DNA of 64,000 nucleotides from Pseudomonas asgharzadehiana (GTDB lineage: Bacteria; Pseudomonadota; Gammaproteobacteria; Pseudomonadales; Pseudomonadaceae). Below are positions 17,967 to 28,050 of this stretch, one piece after another. The notes under the pieces are model-generated. The model was given only the letters and a program-made list of their open reading frames with translations, did not search any database and was not told the DNA's origin. The DNA lies in assembly GCF_019139815.1 (NCBI RefSeq), contig NZ_CP077079.1:4340001-4404000 (forward strand), in the 5' to 3' direction. Within the stretch, counting starts at the first letter, position 1. Every line of letters begins with the position of its first letter. The position numbers and the translations under genes were made by a program.

Positions 17967-18002
17967 CGACGTTGCGCGCACCACTGGCCTGCGGCAACGT
18001 CG
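17967..18002. terminator. Possible hairpin at convergent gene ends
   Basis: CGACGTTGC and GCAACGTCG form a perfect nine-base inverted repeat with an 18-base loop. It lies between the stops of two convergent genes. No T-run follows, so termination is only a guess from position. Confidence 0.3.
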
Positions 18003-18005
18003 CGC

Positions 18006-19112
18006 TCATGAATGAAGTTTAGTGGCATCAAAACGCGCCTCCCAAGAGTGTTGCAAGGCAAACGCATGGGCCTCATCCGCGTCACGTTCACAGCACAAGG
18101 CTGCCTCGGCCAGCGCCGCAAGATCGGTCAGCGAATGACTGATAAACACACCTGGCAGGTCTGAGCGGCAGTGCATTTCGCCAAAGTCGGTGGAGATCAC
18201 GGGCAACGCCAGGGCGCGGTATTCGTAATATTTGATGGGGTCGACAGAGGCGGTGAGTACGTTCGGTTTGAAGGGGATCAACCCCACGTCGAACTCAGCC
18301 ATGGCTTGCAGTGCCGCGCCATGATCACAGGCGGGCAGCAAGACGACGTTAGGGGGTAGCTGATGGGCGGCCGGCTCGAACACGGGGCCGATCAAGCGGA
18401 TTTCGTCGTGGGGCCTGGCCAGGGCCAAGGCGGCTACCCAGCCCCAGTCAAACCAGAAGGCCATCGTGCCCACATAGCCGAACACCTTTCGCGTGGAGGA
18501 CGTCGGCGCAGGTTGTATGCCGAGCACTGCCGCCAGATCCAGACCGTTATGCACCAGGTGCACATCGTCCCGATAACCGCGCCATTGCGCATTAATGCCA
18601 GAGCTCGACGCCCAGATGACATCCACTCGCTGAGCGATCAACCGCTCCCATCGCGCCAGGGACGCGCGCGAAAAACCGGTGTAGAACGCCGGAAAATCGT
18701 CCATGGCGTCATACAGCGACGGGCAATGCGGCAGACGCTGCAACAGCAACCCCGCCAGCGCCGACGGCTTGCCGACCACCAGCAAGGTGGGCGCCTCGCG
18801 CGCGAAACCTTCGATCAAGCTCAAGGCATGCCGCCACACAAAACGGTTTACCCAGCCTGCCCCCAGTAGCGGCTCAATGGGCAACCCGCCCGGCTTCAAA
18901 ACCGTGAGCCAGGCGGGCGTTGGGCTGGGTGGCTGAACAACTGGGGATGCGCGCAGACGCCGCAGATCGCTCCACTTGGGCAGCCGCGTGGGGTAAGGGT
19001 CCACCCATAGCACCGACACGCCCGTGCGGCGGTGAAGCCAGTCGACAAACTTATGTGGCCGCTGAGCGAAGCTCTCCCAGGGTAGCGGCGAAAGGATGAC
19101 TACGCGGTTCAA
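18006..19112 (-). CDS. Glycosyltransferase, GT4-like
   Basis: A 368-residue protein starting at ATG 19112, four bases overlapping the epimerase gene. It has a single GT-B-type fold. The N-terminal VVILSPLPWESFAQRPHKFV parallels the RPQQL motif of the two larger transferases, and YDAMDDFPAFYTGF parallels their YDCMDD. The C-terminal half has VFGYVGTMAFWFDW and DPIKYYEYRALALPVISTDF, which fits nucleotide-sugar binding. It faces the main operon on the other strand but probably serves the same glycan. Confidence 0.87.
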   Translation of the reverse strand: MNRVVILSPLPWESFAQRPHKFVDWLHRRTGVSVLWVDPYPTRLPKWSDLRRLRASPVVQPPSPTPAWLTVLKPGGLPIEPLLGAGWVNRFVWRHALSLIEGFAREAPTLLVVGKPSALAGLLLQRLPHCPSLYDAMDDFPAFYTGFSRASLARWERLIAQRVDVIWASSSGINAQWRGYRDDVHLVHNGLDLAAVLGIQPAPTSSTRKVFGYVGTMAFWFDWGWVAALALARPHDEIRLIGPVFEPAAHQLPPNVVLLPACDHGAALQAMAEFDVGLIPFKPNVLTASVDPIKYYEYRALALPVISTDFGEMHCRSDLPGVFISHSLTDLAALAEAALCCERDADEAHAFALQHSWEARFDATKLHS

Positions 19113-20212
19113 ACAAAGTGCTCGCGCAGGGCGTTGACGATACGTCCGGCCGCCTGCCCGTCGCCATAGGGCGAAATGCCGAGCGCCATGGCCCGATAGG
19201 CCGATTCATCATCAAGCAGGTGCTGCACGGCCTCAATAATGTGATCGCCGTTCGTACCAATCAGTTTTACGCACCCCTGTTCAACCGCCTCGGGTCGCTC
19301 GGTTTCATCCCGCATGACCAGTACAGGCTTACCCAGTGCCGGGGCTTCTTCCTGCACCCCGCCCGAGTCGGTCAGGATCAGATAGGCGGCTTGCATGGCG
19401 GCGATGAAGGTCGTGTAATCGAGCGGCGCGCAGAGCCTGAAATTGGGTATCCCGGCCAAACACGCATGCGCGACCTCCTTGATATTCGGGTTCGGATGCA
19501 CGGGGTACAGGAACTGCACCTCAGGGTTGCGCTCGGCCAGGGTACGCAATGCCCGGCAAATATCGAGAAACGGCGCGCCGAAATGTTCCCTGCGGTGAGA
19601 GGTCACCAGCACCAGGCGTCGGCTGGGGTCAAGATCAAGGTTGAGCGCCGGCGCCCTGGCCGCTGCCGTGAGCAGGGCATCAATCACCGTGTTGCCGGTG
19701 ACCACAATATCTGCAGCGCAGACGCCCTCTTTCAACAGGTTTTGCCGGGCGCTTGCCGTCGGTGCAAAGTGCCAACGCACCAACCTGCCGGTCATCACAC
19801 GGTTGGCTTCCTCTGGAAACGGCTGTTGCATATCCCAGGTGCGCAGGCCGGCCTCAACATGACCCACCGGTATACGGTGATAAAAACAGGCCAAGGCGCA
19901 GGCCAGCACCGACGTGGTATCGCCCTGTGCCAAAACGGCATCGGGCCGCTCTTGCAGGAGCACGGTGTCCAGGTCGAGCAACAAATGGGCGATCAAGCTG
20001 GTGAGGGTCTGATTGGGCCGCATCGCGTCCAGGTCGATGTCGGGTTCGATCCCGAAAGACACCAGGATCTGGTCCAGCAGATGACGGTGTTGCGCCGTGG
20101 CAAGTACACGCACATCCACCCAACGTTCTTTTTTCAGGGCTAAAATAACCGGGGCCATTTTGATCGCTTCGGGACGAGTCCCGACAACACACAAGATTTT
20201 TTTCAGAGACAC
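19109..20212 (-). CDS. wecB: UDP-N-acetylglucosamine 2-epimerase (non-hydrolysing)
   Basis: A 367-residue protein. GTG 20212 is chosen because homologues begin with KKILCVVGTRPEAIKMAPV; a longer TTG start at 20281 is possible. Diagnostic motifs are GTRPEAIKMAPV, AQGDTTSVLACALA, GHVEAGLRTWD, PFPEEANR, TSHRREHFG, HPNP and LTDSGGVQEEAPALGKPVLV. It interconverts UDP-GlcNAc and UDP-ManNAc in the cytoplasm and supplies ManNAc-type sugars for surface polysaccharides. It is upstream of, and coupled by ATGA to, the glycosyltransferase at 18006. Confidence 0.93.
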   Translation of the reverse strand: MSLKKILCVVGTRPEAIKMAPVILALKKERWVDVRVLATAQHRHLLDQILVSFGIEPDIDLDAMRPNQTLTSLIAHLLLDLDTVLLQERPDAVLAQGDTTSVLACALACFYHRIPVGHVEAGLRTWDMQQPFPEEANRVMTGRLVRWHFAPTASARQNLLKEGVCAADIVVTGNTVIDALLTAAARAPALNLDLDPSRRLVLVTSHRREHFGAPFLDICRALRTLAERNPEVQFLYPVHPNPNIKEVAHACLAGIPNFRLCAPLDYTTFIAAMQAAYLILTDSGGVQEEAPALGKPVLVMRDETERPEAVEQGCVKLIGTNGDHIIEAVQHLLDDESAYRAMALGISPYGDGQAAGRIVNALREHFV

Positions 20213-20380
20213 GTCGAGCCTATTTCCATATTCAGGGAGTAGCTGAATAACTGCTGAGGTTCGTGACTCAACTGAATTCAAGCCATTGCACGCACATTCC
20301 GCTGTGCTTAAGCAGCATAGACACAGAACGCGCTTCCTGCCCGATAGCGCGACGCGCTTTCCCAGATCGGAAAGGTTGCC

Positions 20381-21880
20381 CTATTTTTTGCTCAGCGCAC
20401 CGGCCAGGCGCTGCATGGCGACTTCGATTTCATGGGCGGTCAGGGACGAGTATCCCAATAGCCAACCGTGTTTTTTCTCTACGCCGGCATAGAGCCGACT
20501 GAGGCCGGGCAGTTGCACGCCCACGCGGGCAGCCTGGCGGATGGTGTTTTCTTCCGACCAACCCTCGGCCAGCAAACAGGGAATCTGCAGCCCGCCCTGG
20601 GGGCTTAAGGCCGTGACAATTGCGCCAAGGTGCCGGCCGATCGCATCCAGCATGGCTGCACGGCGCGCGGCGTAGAGTTTGCGCATGGCGCGGACATGCG
20701 CGTTGTAATGGCCGTCTTCCATGAAGCGCGCCAGGGTCAGTTGAAGGCTCTGCGGTGTGTGGCCGTCCATGATGCTGCGTGCGTAGGTGAAGGCTTTGAC
20801 CAACTCAAGAGGCAGCACCATGTAGCCGATACGCAACCCCGGATACAGGGTTTTGCTGAAGGTACCGAGGTAGATCGTGCGTTGATCGTTGTCCAGGCCC
20901 TGCACGCACGCAATCGGCAGCCCGTCGTAGTGGAACTCGCTGTCGTAGTCGTCCTCGATGATCCACTTGCCATGCTCGGTCGCCCAGTTGATCAGCTCGA
21001 GTCGACGCTCCAGCGGTAAGGTCGCACCGGTGGGGTATTGATGCGAGGGCGTTACATAGACGCAATTGGCACCGCTGCGATCGGCCCGCAGCAGGTCCGT
21101 GCGTATGCCCTGAGCATCGACATCGATGGGCACCACGTTGGCCTCGGCGGTTTCAAAGGCCTTTTTGGCACCGAAGTAGCCCGGGTTTTCCAGCAGGATC
21201 GGTTTGCCGGCGTCCACCAGCAACTGGGCGCACAGGAACAGGGCTTGGCGCGTGCTGCTTAACACCAGGATCTGCTCAGGCGAGCATTTGGCCCCGCGCT
21301 CAAGGTTCAGGTACGTGGCGATTGCCTTGCGCAGAGGCTCGGCGCCTTGGGGGTCGCCATGCAGCAGGACATTGGCCTGGTAATCCTTCGTGACCTGGCG
21401 TTGCAGGCGCTCCCATATCCGGGTGGGGAAGGTTCGGGTTTCCGGCAACCCGGTGGCAAATGCCTTGATGACTTGTTGATCGTTAACGCCACCGCTGTTG
21501 AAAATCATCCGCCCGCGCTGGCTCAGGCCCGCCCCCGGCGGCGCCTCGCTGTGCGGGGCGCCTTGCACGTTCGTGCGCCGGCGCGCAGCCCCGCGCAATT
21601 CGGCGCCGACCGCCGCGGATACGTAGCTGCCCGAGCCCTCGCGCCGCACGATGAAACCGTCACGGTGCAAATGCACATAAGCGTTCTCGACCGTGTCGCG
21701 GGCCACGCCGAGCGTCTTGGCCAGGACCCTGGACGCCGGCAACTTCAGGCCTGGGCCGAGGGCACCTTCAAGGATCAAGGCACGCAGGGCGCGCTGGATC
21801 CGCTGATGCAAGTCCAGCCTCTGAAACTCGTCATCGTTGAGGCGTATCTGCAACGTTTCGAGTTCGAACGTATTTGCCAT
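20381..21880 (-). CDS. MocR-type (GntR/aminotransferase) transcriptional regulator
   Basis: A 499-residue fusion. Residues about 15-85 are a GntR winged helix (QRIQRALRALILEGALGPG; AKTLGVARDTVENAYVHLHR; REGSGSYV). Residues about 125-495 are a class I aminotransferase-like domain. It keeps PLP-binding features: THE SHQYPTG segment, DDYDSEFHYDG, and FSKTLYPGLRIG, whose Lys is the Schiff-base residue. MocR proteins sense PLP-linked amine or amino acid effectors and usually control a divergent neighbour. The neighbour here is benE, with a palindrome in the shared gap. The effector is unknown. Confidence 0.9.
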   Translation of the reverse strand: MANTFELETLQIRLNDDEFQRLDLHQRIQRALRALILEGALGPGLKLPASRVLAKTLGVARDTVENAYVHLHRDGFIVRREGSGSYVSAAVGAELRGAARRRTNVQGAPHSEAPPGAGLSQRGRMIFNSGGVNDQQVIKAFATGLPETRTFPTRIWERLQRQVTKDYQANVLLHGDPQGAEPLRKAIATYLNLERGAKCSPEQILVLSSTRQALFLCAQLLVDAGKPILLENPGYFGAKKAFETAEANVVPIDVDAQGIRTDLLRADRSGANCVYVTPSHQYPTGATLPLERRLELINWATEHGKWIIEDDYDSEFHYDGLPIACVQGLDNDQRTIYLGTFSKTLYPGLRIGYMVLPLELVKAFTYARSIMDGHTPQSLQLTLARFMEDGHYNAHVRAMRKLYAARRAAMLDAIGRHLGAIVTALSPQGGLQIPCLLAEGWSEENTIRQAARVGVQLPGLSRLYAGVEKKHGWLLGYSSLTAHEIEVAMQRLAGALSKK

Positions 21881-21900
21881 GCGGTCTGCCCTGCGTGAAT

Positions 21901-21928
21901 AAATTGGCCGTAAATGACAGGCCAGTTT
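21901..21928. promoter_or_regulatory. Inverted repeat in the MocR-benE divergent promoter region
   Basis: AAATTGGCC (21901-21909) and GGCCAGTTT (21920-21928) are inverted repeats matching at eight of nine positions, separated by ten bases. They lie between the start codons of the MocR gene and benE. A MocR operator is the obvious reading; this is inferred. Confidence 0.5.
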
Positions 21929-21975
21929 ATCCGTAGACTTTGCTCATCGCCATTTGCAAGGAGCAACGTAACGCC

Positions 21976-23202
21976 ATGTCTTCGTCACCCGCCAACTCAT
22001 CTGTTCGCCTCAGGGATCTTATCCATCCGATTGTCGCCGCGCTGATCTCGGTCATCGTCAACTATGGCGGTACCTTCATCCTGGTGTTCCAGGCGGCCAA
22101 GGTCGCGGGGCTGAGCCCTGAGTTGACCGCTTCGTGGGTGTGGTCCGTATCGATTGGCGTGGGGGTGACCGGGCTGTTGCTCAGTTGGGTCGCGCGCGAA
22201 CCGATCATCACCGCCTGGTCGACGCCTGCGGCGGCGTTCCTGGTCGTCGCCCTGGCCACCACGCCCTATGCCGAGGCGGTGGGCGCGTACATGATTTCGG
22301 GCGCGGCCTTCGTGCTGTTGGGCGTGTCGGGCTATTTCGAGAAAGTCATCCGCCTGATCCCGCCAGGCGTGGCCGCAGGGCTGCTGGCCGGCATCCTGTT
22401 GCAGTTCGGCATCGGCGCCTTTGGCGGCATGAGCGTCGAGCCGACGCTGGTCGGGGTGCTGATTGTTGCTTACCTGCTGCTCAAACGCTTTACCGCGCGC
22501 TACGCAGTGGTGGGCGTGCTGGCGCTGGGCCTGGTCGTTTTGCTGATTCAGGGACGTTTCGATGTGTCAGGGCTTGGGTTGCAGTTTGCAGCCCCCGTGT
22601 TCACCCGGCCTGAGTTCTCGCTCAATGCCTTGCTCAGCGTCGCGTTGCCGCTGTTTCTGATCACCCTGACCGGCCAATACATGCCTGGCATGCTGGTACT
22701 GCGCAACGATGGGTTCCGCACCAGCGCCAATCCAATCGTGGCCCTCACCGGGCTGGGTTCCTTGCTGATGGCACCGTTTGGCTCCCACGCGTTCAACATC
22801 GCAGCGATTACAGCGGCTATCTGCACCGGCAAGGAGGCGCACGAAGAACCCTCCAAGCGCTGGATCGCCGGCATCGCCGCAGGCGTGTTTTATATTCTGG
22901 TGGGGATTTTCGGCGTGACCCTCGCCGCGGTGTTCATGGTCTTCCCGGCCGCCTTCATCACAACCCTGGCCGGGCTCGCCCTGCTGGGCACCCTCGGCGG
23001 CAGCCTGGCCGGCGCCATGGTCGACGCCAAATCCCGCGAAGCCGCGCTGATAACCTTCCTGGCGGCTGCCGCCAACATTACCGTGTTCGGCATCGGCGGG
23101 GCGTTCTGGGGGTTGTTGATCGGGCTGGTGGCGTATGCCGTGCTCAACGGCCGCTTGCCACGTCGCGAGGCGGGTTCCGATGCTGCGCCAACGCGCGGGT
23201 GA
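21976..23202 (+). CDS. benE: Benzoate/H+ symporter family transporter BenE
   Basis: A 408-residue membrane protein with about twelve helices. ATG 21976 is preferred over the ATG at 21940 because AAGGAG lies between them. Family features are WVWSVSIGVGVTGLLLSW, ITAWSTPAAAFLV, LIPPGVAAGLLAGILLQFG, and GSHAFNIAAITAAICTGKEAH in the central region. The family imports benzoate or related compounds with protons. No catabolic genes accompany it, so the substrate could differ. Divergent MocR regulation is likely. Confidence 0.88.
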   Translation: MSSSPANSSVRLRDLIHPIVAALISVIVNYGGTFILVFQAAKVAGLSPELTASWVWSVSIGVGVTGLLLSWVAREPIITAWSTPAAAFLVVALATTPYAEAVGAYMISGAAFVLLGVSGYFEKVIRLIPPGVAAGLLAGILLQFGIGAFGGMSVEPTLVGVLIVAYLLLKRFTARYAVVGVLALGLVVLLIQGRFDVSGLGLQFAAPVFTRPEFSLNALLSVALPLFLITLTGQYMPGMLVLRNDGFRTSANPIVALTGLGSLLMAPFGSHAFNIAAITAAICTGKEAHEEPSKRWIAGIAAGVFYILVGIFGVTLAAVFMVFPAAFITTLAGLALLGTLGGSLAGAMVDAKSREAALITFLAAAANITVFGIGGAFWGLLIGLVAYAVLNGRLPRREAGSDAAPTRG

Positions 23203-23418
23203 AATAGCAGAGGTCGGTGCAACGCAGTGCGTTGAGACGGGTAGCCATAGAGGTCTGCTTGATGTGGCCTTCCTGGTATCCGGCAGGTTAACGCACGTTG
23301 GCGGCACGCCAGGCTCGACTGCCGCAGCCGGATCACACATCACAGTCATCGACTGGAAAATAGAACCCAGCCCAACGAGAAGGGTCTGCTCCTTTATCAG
23401 AACCTGGGAATACATCGA

Positions 23419-24231
23419 ATGTCCGCGCAACATAGCCTAGTGATACTTGCTCGGGGAGGCTACGCCGCTCGGGGGCTGCTTTATTTGATCATCGGTCTCT
23501 TCGCACTGCTGGCAGCGCAGGATTCGACAAAACCCAAAGACAGCCATAAGAGCCTGGAAGCACTGCTAAGCCAACCATTTGGCTATTTTTTAGTGGGGCT
23601 GGTGGTGGCGGGTCTGCTCGCATTTGCGGCGTGGCGCGTGCTGCAAGCTACGCGTGATGTCGATCATCACGGCAAAGCACTCAAAGGCCTGGTGATTCGT
23701 GCAGGCCTGTTGGCGGGAGGTCTGGTCAACGGCGCTCTAGCGTTCTTTGCATTGGGCCTGCTCATTAGCGGCATTGAACGTTCGGGTCATTCCGGTGGGC
23801 AGTCCAAAGACTGGCTGGCGCATGTCTTGTCTTGGGATCACTCGAATTTGATGCTGTACCTGATCGCACTCATTCCGCTGGGCGTCGGTATTGCTCACAT
23901 CATCAAGGGATGGAAGGCGTCGTTCGAGAAATATTTTGAGGCCGATGAAGACGTCATGCGGTATGTCCGCCCTGTATCTCGATTCGGTCTAGTTGCCCGT
24001 GGGGTCGTGTTTATAGAGATTGCGCTGCTGCTGGCAATCAGCGGCTCCACTTATCAAGCCATGGACCCACCGGGGATGAAGGAAGCACTGAACGCGCTGC
24101 AAAACCTACCCGCTGGTTGGTTGATTTTGATGGTGATGGCATCAGGGCTGATAGCTTTCTCGGTTTATAGCTTCTCGCAAGCCTTCTGGCGCAAGATCAA
24201 CATGGATGTGCCGGGAATACCGAGACCCTAG
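23419..24231 (+). CDS. DUF1206 membrane protein
   Basis: A 270-residue protein with about six membrane helices in three similar pairs. The repeated opening pattern is LARGGYAARGLLYLIIGLFA, later seen as VIRAGLLAGGLVNGALAFFA and as FGLVARGVVFIEIALLLAI. This threefold repeat is the hallmark of DUF1206. The function is unknown. The 216-base gap upstream has no gene I can support. Confidence 0.82.
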   Translation: MSAQHSLVILARGGYAARGLLYLIIGLFALLAAQDSTKPKDSHKSLEALLSQPFGYFLVGLVVAGLLAFAAWRVLQATRDVDHHGKALKGLVIRAGLLAGGLVNGALAFFALGLLISGIERSGHSGGQSKDWLAHVLSWDHSNLMLYLIALIPLGVGIAHIIKGWKASFEKYFEADEDVMRYVRPVSRFGLVARGVVFIEIALLLAISGSTYQAMDPPGMKEALNALQNLPAGWLILMVMASGLIAFSVYSFSQAFWRKINMDVPGIPRP

Positions 24232-24601
24232 TGCCAGCCATCGCCGTACAAGCCCGTTCGGATCACGAAAGTTAGTCGGGCTGGATTGGGTTGTCAAAGC
24301 GTGGCAAAGCAATGACTTGTAGGAAAAGGAGGCGGCAACAGTCAGCTCACGGACCCGTGACCTCTGTGTTTAAATCGCAGAATGTCCACGTAAACATGCG
24401 GCCAGTGATGCATTCCAACCGGCGCGGTCGGAACCTGTACCGGCACCAGAACACCTCCGCCCGGTAGAGCAGAAGCTCCGCCCTTCTCCAGCCCACTCAA
24501 GATTAATCAAAAGTGACAAATTCATAAATTCGCCAAAGCTTTCAGGCTCTGATAGTCCTATACACTCAGCCTACTCACGCACGCTGCCAGTCGATTGACA
24601 T
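24232..24601. other. Non-coding stretch before the IS element
   Basis: No credible reading frame, RNA gene or repeat family was seen in these 370 bases. The last 100 bases become AT-richer than the flanking core genes. It marks the left edge of the accessory region. Confidence 0.6.
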
Positions 24602-24609
24602 TGTAGTGG

Positions 24610-25772
<1,163 letters not shown>

Positions 25773-25941
25773 CTGACACCTCGATCTGGCGAGCATTCTC
25801 GCCTAAATGGGTGTCCGGTTTCATTAGACCACTACACACTGAGACGCTGATAGCCGAGATTTGGGCCCAATAGCGCCCGATCCTCTGGGGCTGGCTTGTC
25901 CAGCTCTGTGTTCGGGCCTTCTTGTTTATGGAACACGGAAG

Positions 25942-26904
25942 TTGCAGCAGCTCTCGCCACCGAAGCCCTTTCGGACTTACCCAGACCTCGTTGCGTTACT
26001 GATTGAACGCGGTATGGGCATCGCCAACCCAGCCCGTTCGGAACGCAAAATCGCTCAGGTAGGCTACTACCGTCTGAGCGGTTACTGGTTCCCGGCTCGT
26101 GATTTTGTACGAGACCACCTGCAGAATGTGGTGCTCTGCTAGGTGACCCAAAAGCCCCTTCGACAAAACTCCTTCCTTCCAGACACCACATTCGACGACG
26201 CGTTTAGCCTTTACCTTTTCGACAAAAAGCTGCGCCAGTTAATGCTTGATGCCATCGAGCGAATCGAGATCCACGTTCGAACTGTCACTGCCCATGAAGT
26301 CGGGTATTACGGGGCATTGGCCTATACGGATCCCAGTTTCATCGTCCCAAAGCAGACCCAAAACTGGACGGATAGAAGCAAAAGGCAACGCAACACCTGG
26401 TTAGAGTGGCTTGAAAGACAAAACGGTCTAGTTGCCCGCAGCCAAGAGGACTGCATTGAGTGGCACAAACGAAACCGCAAGGCGATTCCTTTCTGGGTAG
26501 CCATTGAGGCCTGGGACTTCGGTACGCTCTCCAAGTACTACGAGATACTCAAGGGCAACCATCAAAACCGTATCGCACAGCGCCTGGGTGTCTCGAACAC
26601 CAGGACACTCAAGCTTTGGCTGCAAGAAATTAACACCCTTCGAAATCGCTGTGCACATCACAGTCGTATTTGGAACCAGGTGTCAGCGAATGCGCTCCCT
26701 GACCTTGCTGCAGAGCCATACTTCCAAACGTTGAAGTTGGATCACAGTGCACTCACCCGTCTTTATGGACAGATCGCTATCATCTGGTTCCTGGTACAGC
26801 GTATCGGACCAAGCTCAGACTGGATCCGACATGTAGCGGATGTCATAGATTCCAAAACCGAACCTTCCTGGGTGCCCGTTCGGGTCCCTTGGGCTTCCTT
26901 CTGA
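25942..26904 (+). pseudogene. Abi_2 (AbiD/AbiF-like) gene broken by an in-frame TAG
   Basis: Two pieces lie in the same frame, separated by one TAG at 26140-26142. The first piece (PPKPFRTYPDLVALLIERGM, then KIAQVGYYRLSGYWFPAR) is the N-terminal part of Abi_2. The second (FDDAFSLYLFDKKLRQLMLD; AIERIEIHVRTVTAHEVGYY; LWLQEINTLRNRCAHHSRIW) is the rest, including the RNRCAHH element of its HEPN-like RX4-6H motif. Together they make about 320 residues, the family length. Abi_2 proteins cause abortive phage infection. A TTG at 25942 is the best start; the IS element ends 105 bases upstream and may have removed the promoter. A short functional product from an internal start cannot be excluded. Confidence 0.8.
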
Positions 26905-26948
26905 AGATGGTTTTCCGCGGCACTTGTTCGGCATCTGAAATCCCGTCT

Positions 26949-27701
26949 TTAATCGTCCGGTGAACGGCGGTGAGTAGGGACGCGATATTCCAGGCGGTGC
27001 GCAGGAATGCCTTCTGTGGCAGCCCGACGAAAACTCACTGCCGCCGGGATCGTGGTCTGGATCATCTGAACCTTCGGATGATCAGCAAAGGTTTCGGTCA
27101 GCGTGTGATAAATCAGGTTTGCATCATTGGTTGCATCAAGCTTGTTGATCACGACATTCAGCATTGGCGTCACTGCGCCCAGTGCTGCCAACGGCTCAAG
27201 GTCTCGATAAAGCTGAAGCATCCCACGCTGCAACTCTCGTGCAGTCAGCATATCCGGGGTGATGGGCGAAATCGCCATGTGTGCCCCAAGCAAGGCCATC
27301 TCCAGCACGATGGAGCGAGCTCCTTGGGTATCGATCAGAATCAGATCAAAGTCCTGCTCGAAAGCAGGCAACAGATTCTTGAGACGAAGACGCCTGTCAG
27401 CAGCATGCCGCGACAGATTTCCCAACTGATTGAACGGATCATTGGAGTGGATCAGCGAGAGATTAGGAGTGCAGGTCCGCGAAATGACCTGGTCGGCCCG
27501 AGTTTCGTTATTCGCGATCAGTGGATAGGTGCCACCAGGCGCCTCATGCGATAGCGCATAAAACGACGACAGCGACGGCTGGTTATCCAGATCGATGAGC
27601 AGGGTACGGATCCCTGCATCGGCGCAGAACGCGCCCAGATTGACGCCAACCGTGGTTTTACCCGGCCCGCCTTTGGTTGAAACGACCGCAGTGACTTTCA
27701 T
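26949..27701 (-). CDS. Orphan ParA/Soj-family ATPase
   Basis: A 250-residue protein with the deviant Walker A motif STKGGPGKTT (Lys10 and Lys15), a Walker A' region LIDLDNQPSLSSFY and Walker B LILIDTQGARS. It belongs to the ParA/MinD group that moves DNA or protein cargo on nucleoids. No parB or centromere-like repeats are adjacent. Such genes are frequent in integrative elements, where they sit near an attachment site. Here the gene lies about 120 bases outside the left repeat of the tRNA-Asn island, so it may be the remnant of another element. Transcribed leftward. Confidence 0.85.
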   Translation of the reverse strand: MKVTAVVSTKGGPGKTTVGVNLGAFCADAGIRTLLIDLDNQPSLSSFYALSHEAPGGTYPLIANNETRADQVISRTCTPNLSLIHSNDPFNQLGNLSRHAADRRLRLKNLLPAFEQDFDLILIDTQGARSIVLEMALLGAHMAISPITPDMLTARELQRGMLQLYRDLEPLAALGAVTPMLNVVINKLDATNDANLIYHTLTETFADHPKVQMIQTTIPAAVSFRRAATEGIPAHRLEYRVPTHRRSPDD

Positions 27702-27790
27702 GATATTGACCTCGGAATCGTAGGATTTGAGATGCTTTCATGCAGGTCACGCTGTGCGCTTTGATCACCCCGGAAAATCCAAGGCAAAAA

Positions 27791-27814
27791 AAAGCCTGCA
27801 TCGCTGCAGGCTTT
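27791..27814 (-). terminator. Strong terminator beside the left att repeat
   Basis: On the minus strand, AAAGCCTGCA / TGCAGGCTTT form a perfect ten-base stem with loop GCGA, followed by eight T. It stands just downstream of the tRNA-Asn 3' fragment. It is probably the original terminator of the tRNA gene before the island inserted. Confidence 0.85.
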
Positions 27815-27820
27815 TCCCTA

Positions 27821-27845
27821 TCTGGCTCCACGACCTGGACTCGAA
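27821..27845. repeat. Left attachment-site repeat (tRNA-Asn 3' end copy)
   Basis: These 25 bases are identical to 37426-37450, which form the 3' end of the tRNA-Asn gene including the CCA end and most of the T arm. After the shared stretch the sequences diverge (TAG here, CCA in the tRNA). This is the truncated copy left at the far end of an integrated element. Confidence 0.9.
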
Positions 27846-28050
27846 TAGAAAAGTAAGCGCATGTTTTACAATGAAATTATGCTGAGTTCTAAAATTTCTA
27901 TCCCTACGATTATCCTAAACAATCCCATGTTTTATGCGAATTCTTTCGATACCCCATGAGCACGGCAGCAGCAAGCTGTCGCAAAATCATCAAACGTCCA
28001 AGCAATCGCCCAGTAGAGTCGACGAGGGAGAAGAAGCTCTCCCAAATCGA

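Noticed and set aside
19118..20143. A 341-residue plus-strand frame
   Set aside because: Antisense to wecB, which has all epimerase motifs.
23203..23418. A 101-residue frame and a 15-base palindrome (CAACGCA-G-TGCGTTG) after benE
   Set aside because: The frame overlaps both neighbours without a ribosome site; the palindrome has no terminator tail and no clear gene to regulate.
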